Shown here: piece by piece, positions 58,380 to 64,000 of the stretch
Layout: every line of letters starts with the position of its first letter
Position numbering within the stretch: position 1 is the stretch's first letter
Made by a program: the position numbers and the translations under genes
The notes under the pieces: generated by a model
The model's database searches: none
The model's input: only the letters and a program-made list of their open reading frames with translations
What the model was told of the DNA's origin: nothing
NCBI GenBank assembly: GCA_029721435.1
Contig: CM056573.1
Span: forward strand, 153,037,947 to 153,101,946
DNA length: 64,000 nt
Direction: 5' to 3'
Source: Gymnothorax reevesii
Taxonomy: Eukaryota; Chordata; Actinopteri; Anguilliformes; Muraenidae

Positions 58380-59125
58380 GAAAATGGTGCATCTTGAGCT
58401 AAGGCAGGTCGCTATTGAAAACGGGTGCACTTTGTCAAAATCCAAGATGACCGCAGCCGTTTTTGTAAAAACGACATTATTGAGATATTATTTGTGTTAA
58501 GCGTCGTAGGTAGTTCTGATTTGCTATGCTTAAGTATCTTGACTTAAGTCAGGTGGCTTTTGAAAATGGGCGCGCTGCATCAAAATCCAAGATGGCCGCT
58601 GCCATTTTTGTTAAAACGACGTTATCAAGATAACGCGAAAATTAAGAGTCATAGGAAGTTCTAATTTTGCCTGCTGATGTATCATCACCTAAGGCAGGTT
58701 GCTATTGAAAATGGGCATGCTGCGCCAAAATGCAAGATGGCCGCCGCCGTTTTTGTAATGACATTATGGAGATTACCCAAAAAATAAGTGTCGTAGGACG
58801 TTATAAATTTGTATGCTGATGTGTCTTGACCTAAAGCAGGTCGCTATCGAAAACGGGTGTACTGCATAAAAATCCTCTATGGCCACCACCATGGATCTGC
58901 CGGATCAGCGTCATCGCAATAACTCTAAGAATGAATGGCCTGTTCATATTTTGTATGGTGGTGCATCTTGACCTATTGCATGTTCTTATTGAAAATGATA
59001 TCACAACATCAAAATCGAAGTTGGCCACCAAACGACGTTATCGAGATAACTCGCAAAAATAAGTGGCTGACCCAAGGCAGGTTGTTATTGAAGATGAGTG
59101 TGCTATGCCAAAATCCTTTCCAGGT
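58380..59125. repeat. degenerate tandem array, about six units of 100-150 bp
   Basis: Each unit starts near 'aggtcgctattgaaaacggg' (about 58407, 58547, 58697, 58838, 58980, 59080) and continues 'tgc.tcaaaatccaagatggccgc.gccgtttttgt', then 'acgacgttat.gagataac', 'aagtgtcgtagg.agtt' and 'gatgtatcttgacctaaggc'. Units are diverged; the last two are shortened. No coding sequence. Confidence 0.8.
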
Positions 59126-59152
59126 TATGTTTTCCATATGACTACATCCATC

Positions 59153-60676
59153 TACAACCCCCATTCTCAAATAGTTTGGACAAAATGTAAATTCAGAATA
59201 GAAAACAGATAACATAGCAAATATTGAAACTGAGAATTTTTACAATTTTATCCACAAAATGAGCTCATTTCAAATTTGATGGCTGCCACAGGTCTCATAA
59301 AAGCTGGGACACGGGTCTGTTTACCATTGTGAAGCATCCCCTCTTCTTTTTTACAGAGTGGAGGCATCTGGGCATTGAGAAGACATGTTTCTTGAGTTTA
59401 GCCATTGGAATTTGATGCCACTCTTGTTTAATGCAGGCTTCCAGCTGCTGGAGAGTTTTGGGTCTCCTTTGACAGACTTTTCGTTTTATTATGCGCCAAA
59501 TGTTCTCAATCCGTGAAAGATCAGGACTGCATGCAGGCCAGTTCAGCACATGGACTCTTCTACTACCAAGCCATCCTGTTGTAATAGCTGCAGTATGTGG
59601 TTTTGCAGTGTCCTGCTGAAATACAAAAGGCCTTCCCTGGAAGAGATGTCGTCTGGGGGGGAGCATATGTTGCTCTAAAACCTTTATATACCTTTCAACA
59701 TTTGTGGTAAAACATGCAAGTGTCCCGCACCATATGCACTAATGCAAACCCATACCATCAGAGATGCTGGCTTTTGAACTGAACGCTGATAACAGGAGGG
59801 GTGGTCTTTCCCCTCTTTAGCCTGAAGGGCTCGAAGCCCATGATTTCCTACAAGAATGTCAAATGTGGAATTTTCTGACCACAGAACACTTTGCTACAGT
59901 CCATTTTACATGAGCCTTGGCCCACGGAACACGGCGGCACTTCTGGATCATGCTCAACAATAGTTCCTTTTTGCATGATAGAGTTTTAGGTAGCATCTGT
60001 GGATGGCACGGCGGACTTTGTTCACAGACTGTGGCTTCTTGAAGTATTCCCATTTAGTAATGTAAATGACAGAATCATGCCAGTGAGTGATGCAGTGGTG
60101 TTTGAGGGCCCGAAGATCACGAGCATCCAGTAAAGGTCTTCGGCCTTGTCCCTTATGCACAGAGATTTTTTTAGTTTCTCTGAAACTTTTGATGCTGTTC
60201 TGCACCAAATTTGTTGAAGATGAGACCTTCAAAGTCTGCAGTTTGGCGTTGAGGAACATTGTTTTTAAAGTATTCCACAATTTTTTCATGCAGACCTTCA
60301 CAGGTTAGAGAGCCTCTGGCTATCTTTACTTCTGGGAGACTCAGCCTCTCTAAGACATCCCTTTTATAGCCAATAATGTTACACACCTGATGCCAGTTAG
60401 AATTACTTTCTAAATGTTGTTTCAGCTGATTCTCTTTTATTGCTTTTTCAGCCCATTTTTGCCTGTGCCCCAACTTTGAGACCTGTTGCAGCCAGAAATT
60501 TGACATAAGCTCATTTTGTGGAAAAAAAATGTAAAATCTCTCAGTTTTAACATTTGAAATTTTATCTATGTTCTATAGTTAATAACATATTGGCTCATGT
60601 GATCTGAAAGTCATTACATTTAGATTTCATTCACAATTTACACTTCGTGCCAACTATTTCGGAATTCGGGGTTGTA
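59153..60676 (-). mobile_element. Tc1-like transposon, full length, inactive
   Basis: TACAACCCCCATTCTCAAAT at the left is mirrored at the right by the inverse TACAACCCCGAATTCCGAAA; TA is part of each end. This 'tacaacccc' terminus is a well-known fish Tc1 type. Length is 1524 bp. The transposase lies on the minus strand and is degraded. Confidence 0.92.
59295..60310 (-). pseudogene. Tc1-like transposase, broken
   Basis: Minus strand: SFRETKKISVHKGQGRRPLL and DARDLRALKHHCITHWHDSV (N-terminal DNA-binding part), KKPQSVNKVRRAIHRCYLKL, a frameshifted middle ([14 protein letters not shown] near 59900), then MLPPRRHLFQGRPFVFQQDT (second Asp), AKPHTAAITTGWLGSRRV, NWPACSPDLSRIENIWRIIK (Glu, with Pro to Arg before it) and a C-terminus with altered end. 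A further open frame upstream to 60506 is probably part of the element's leader or an extended start. It cannot give an intact enzyme. Confidence 0.88.
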
Positions 60677-61886
60677 TCATCGTCATCATCATCATCATAG
60701 CAATTCACCATCACTCAATCAATGCAAATTTTATTCACCAAAGCATCCTTCTACATCACACCCACGCAGTGACGCAGGTTCTGTGACTTTGCACTTGTTG
60801 TATGTATCTGAACAATAACCTGAGCCTCACATCGACAAAAGTACTTTTGCGTAACAGACGGTCATCTTTGTAGCCGCCGAGCATTTTCATTATTGATGCC
60901 CGGAGCTGGTCTTTCAGTTCGTTGTTCAAGTAATCATCCCGCCTCTAGTCAGAGAGGACTGGATGCTGGAGAACAATATTGATGAGACACTCTCCTTTGC
61001 TATGTACGGATCTGTATCTAGTTTATGTGACTTTGCAGTTTGAGGTTTGAATGCTGCAACATGAATAGAAACAAAGCATTTCATTGGCTAAAAGTCTAGT
61101 TTCACAGACGGATTTTCGCAGAAACTTAAGTCCGTGCAGATTTTCTTTCTACTGCACGAAACTTCCGCCTTGGTGTGCAAGCTTACATTTACAACCCATG
61201 AAATAAACTTCTATAAATACCCTCGCGAATAATCCGGACGGAAATTTGCGCTTGGTGTGAATGGACCTTGTGGTTTTTTTTGTAACTTCATTATTTTAAA
61301 GACCCATTGGACATATTTTAAAGGACTTAAAATAGCATAATAGGGGACCTTTAAGTGAATGATGTACTGGTCCACTGAAGTTTTTTTTCCAAGTCTTCTG
61401 GATAGATTTCCCTTGTGTTTGTCTGCTTATCTCTGAATGAACCAATCATTTGCCCATTGGTAATCATGTCTGTGATTTATATCTATCCACTAAATCAAAG
61501 CTCACTGAATCCAAATGTCTTTTTGATGAATGCCATTGAATTTTATGTGTATTGCAGTTATACAGCATCACTGGTGCTTTTTTTCAAAGCTACTTTAATT
61601 GATTAGACTAATCAGGGGCCAATCCCTCCTAGAGCTGCACTGGGAAAAGACCTTCGCTTAAGGGTATCAACTGTTGGCCTATTCTTAGTTTTGGCTACCC
61701 TGGTACTTGAACCACCAACTTAATTGGTATCAGCCGAGCATGTTTGCGCTCGGGGCTATTGCCTATATTCAATTTTTATTTATATTCACTTGTAAATGGC
61801 ATTATAAATAGGCTGATCTATCTCTCTCTTCTTAAGTTTCTCTTTTGTTTGGCATTCAGAATCATTATAAATATATTCTGCTACAG
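60677..61886. other. end of intron 3, nothing recognised
   Basis: A short CAT run lies at about 60680-60699. The remainder has no gene or clear repeat. The acceptor 'ctgctacag' ends at 61886. Confidence 0.5.
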
Positions 61887-61994
61887 CTTTAACTGAATCT
61901 TCTCCCAATGGAAAGAGGTGTTTTACTTGTTTGACTGAAGACTGCGCCGAAGCTTTGGAATGCAGGGGACCTGAAGATCGTTGCTTTTCTGCAG
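61887..61994 (+). CDS. Ly6/uPAR-family gene, exon 4 (start of LU domain 2)
   Basis: The exon follows 'attctgctacag' and ends before 'gtgaga'; 108 bases, phase 1 at both ends. It reads ALTESSPNGKRCFTCLTEDC, then AEALECRGPEDRCFSAG. PNGK-CFTC...C...L-C-G-EDRCF is the typical start of a second LU domain in fish uPAR-like and phospholipase A2 inhibitor gamma-like proteins. The remaining exon or exons, with the closing CC...CN, are not found before the right edge. Anchoring (GPI or secreted) cannot be judged. An orthologue name is not assigned. Confidence 0.87.
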
Positions 61995-62190
61995 GTGAGA
62001 ATTAATCAGACAGGATGCTTGAATTTGATGCTAGAAGTAGTGGCACAAATGTCACGAAAATATGGCATTGCATTATTTGAGCTTTTTGCTATATGCAGAA
62101 GAATTTGTCAAAATATCTGCGTAAAACAGTGGTTTCTGTGGACCCTTTTTGTATGCTTCCAAATGCAACTGCAGTCACAATTTTGAACAG

Positions 62191-63520
62191 CTACAATGGG
62201 CTCAAATATTGCTGACACCCCTGACTGGCAGTGCACAAACAGTTCAAAAAAAGGAATAAAACAAAAAATATAATTAAAGAATAATGAAATTTACTAATGT
62301 GTGAAATACTATATTAATATTTGAATGGAAATAACCAATATGTTAACAATCATTTAATACAAAATAAATTTCCTCAAAATCAAGGTTTAATAATTGGTAC
62401 CCCCCATTTAATACTCTGTGCTCCCACCTCTGGCTAGGATAAAAGCATGGAGTCTTTTCCTGTCATTTTTGACAAGTTTGAGGCACATTTCTCTCAGCAG
62501 ATCCTTCCAAGATCCATCACATTCTTGGGTTTGCATCTATTAACTGCCCTCTTCAACTAAGCCCTCTGGTTTGCAATTTCATTGAGGTCTGGGGACTGAG
62601 ATGGCCATTGCTGAACATTGATTTTGTGGTCACAGAACCATTTCAGTGTGGATCTTGAGGTATGCTTTGGGTCATTGTCTTGTTGGACCTACGGCCAAAT
62701 CCCTACGTTCTGTCAGAGGCATCCAGATTGTCGCCACAATATCCTGATACTTGGTGAAATTTGTTAGGCCATTAATCTTAACCAGTGCCCCTGGACCTCT
62801 TGAATGAAAACAGCCCCAAAGCAGGACTTACTGACCATCATCTTTCACCATGGGTAAGAGCTGCTTCTACTTGTTTGCATCACTGTTTCGACGCCAAGAA
62901 TGCCGCTGCTGTATCTGGCCGAAACGGGCAATTTTGGTCTCATTGAACCAAAGCACCTTGTTCCAGTCATAATTTAACCGACGTTAGGCAAACTCCAAGA
63001 GCTTGCATCTGTCCTTTTGGTCAGAAGAGGCTTTCCTCAGGCAACCCTTCCAAAGAGTCTGTGGTTGTAGAGGTGGCGCCTGATGGTATTTTTTGAAACC
63101 TGGTGACCCCAAGAGGCCACTACGGTCTGCAGTTCCTTAACAGTGATTCTTGGGGATTTTGTTGGTTCTCTCATCATCCTCCTCAGTATTCTGGGGGGCG
63201 AAATGCTGTTGCACCCTTACCCTCGATGTTAGTATCTGCTCTGACAGTCTCAGTGGCATATTCAATCCTCTGTGAATCTTCTTGTAGCCATTACGAGATT
63301 TATGAAGGTCTATGACCATCTGCCTCTTTTGAACAGAAAGTTGTTTTGTTTTCTCCATGCATTTGGATGATAAAGGGATATTACACATGTGTTACTTCAT
63401 TTTTATACCCTAGTCAAACAGGGAGTGATGTAATGGCTCGATACAGTTCTGTTAGAACCATAATGTACATGGCAGGAGGTTGGTTTATTTTGAGTATCTG
63501 TGATAATGTTTGAATACTTG
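62191..63520 (-). mobile_element. Tc1-like transposon, inactive, right end unclear
   Basis: The left border reads TACAATGGGCTCAAATATTG near 62191, followed by 'ctgacacccctgactgg', as in Tc1 termini. The right end should lie near 63520, where 'aatgtttgaatacttg' is a weak mirror. The transposase lies between on the minus strand. Confidence 0.75.
62400..63358 (-). pseudogene. Tc1-like transposase, heavily broken
   Basis: Start at 63358: MEKTKQLSVQKRQMVIDLHK and a helix-turn-helix region (NGYKKI), frameshifted after NMPLRLSE. Downstream pieces on the minus strand include LTKRTDASSL, RPKLPVSARYSSGILGVE, VQQDNDPKHTSRSTLKWF (second Asp) and VQQWPSQSPDLNEI (Glu region altered). Several stops and frameshifts are present. 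Not functional. Confidence 0.82.
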
Positions 63521-64000
63521 AAACAAAGGACTGTCGTGTAAATCTAATATTATTTGTAGTTTAGTGTTGCCATTGGCGACTGGTTCCTTTATGAAGTCAT
63601 ATGCAAGATCGGTAAATAGTGCCATTGATGGATGATTATTCAGTGCGCAGCAATCTTTGACTGTGATGACACAGATTTTCTGTCACTCCGTAACTATACA
63701 TGGCTATATGGATTTTCTGTTGCTCCGTGACTATTTGGATTTTCTGTTAGGCCTACTCCTGTAAGAATCTGAAGTTTTCATTTGATTATCTGTAATGCAA
63801 CCCTTTTATACTTAACTAAAGATTTTAAACTTTCAAGAAGTCTTGCGTCATTGACTTTAGTCACTCAAGAACAAGAAACAAGTTTTGAATTCAAGACATT
63901 GCACCTACATTAGTCAAAGACTGCACTCGTGGATGCAGACACGTGGAAAACCGTTGTTGGAAAGCTATTGACGTAAGAGAACTGCTTTATTTGAATGTCT
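63521..64000. other. intron 4 sequence, no exon found
   Basis: No CC...CN-type coding stretch with an AG acceptor was found here, so exon 5 of the Ly6/uPAR gene lies beyond the window. The phrase 'atggattttctgttgctccgtgactat' is repeated in part at 63670-63750. Confidence 0.45.

Noticed and set aside
60171..60506. 111-codon minus-strand ORF as an independent gene
   Set aside because: It lies inside the Tc1 element at 59153-60676 upstream of and overlapping the transposase; most likely the element's leader or an extended frame.
28713..61994. Three-finger toxin gene
   Set aside because: The LU fold is shared with such toxins, but ten cysteines, a second LU domain starting PNGKRCFTC and the exon layout fit uPAR/PLI-gamma-type host proteins.

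Overview
The window looks like nuclear DNA of a ray-finned fish. Evidence is a spliced Ly6/uPAR-family gene of the kind common in fish, several Tc1-like transposon fossils with fish-type terminal repeats, CR1 and L2-type LINEs, and dispersed repeats I recognise from fish genomes. The species cannot be told from the sequence. No bacterial-style operon, CRISPR array, tRNA or rRNA gene was seen.

The only host gene I can support runs on the + strand from about 22.6 kb past the right edge. Four coding exons were found by eye: signal peptide (22633-22681), the two halves of a ten-cysteine Ly6/uPAR (LU) domain (28713-28832 and 52656-52799), and the start of a second LU domain (61887-61994). All introns are phase 1 with GT/AG borders. 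The introns are about 6.0, 23.8 and 9.1 kb. The end of the second domain is not in the window, so the gene is partial.

Left part (1-22.6 kb, upstream of the gene): diverged non-coding repeats; a broken ORF for a lysine/arginine-rich protein (about 3 kb); a 3 x 384 bp tandem array (5.3-6.5 kb); a dead Tc1 element (6.7-8.1 kb); fish dispersed repeats, one nested inside another (9.3-11.3 kb); a broken CR1 LINE on the minus strand carrying a 436-bp insertion (13.4-16.4 kb); a Tc1 fragment; and a broken L2-type LINE on the plus strand (17.9-21.5 kb).

Intron 1 holds a LINE tail and a CR1 copy split by a 1.3-kb TTAA-flanked foldback element with a THAP-like ORF. Intron 2 holds a PIF/Harbinger-like MITE, a 7.7-kb LTR element with two 1631-bp LTRs and no recognisable gag/pol, a mosaic of repeats with hairpin ends, a CR1 ORF1 fragment, a Tc1 element, a Tc1/hAT junction, a Harbinger/ISL2EU-type transposase fossil and a MITE. 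Intron 3 holds a palindrome with a hammerhead-ribozyme-like core, a MITE whose interior is an inverted copy of DNA 0.4 kb away, a six-unit degenerate tandem array, and two Tc1 elements. A third Tc1 lies beyond exon 4.

Every transposase or reverse transcriptase seen is broken by stops, frameshifts or truncation. The LTR element appears youngest, since its LTRs are equal in length and nearly identical. Everything was read by eye; no search or alignment was run.
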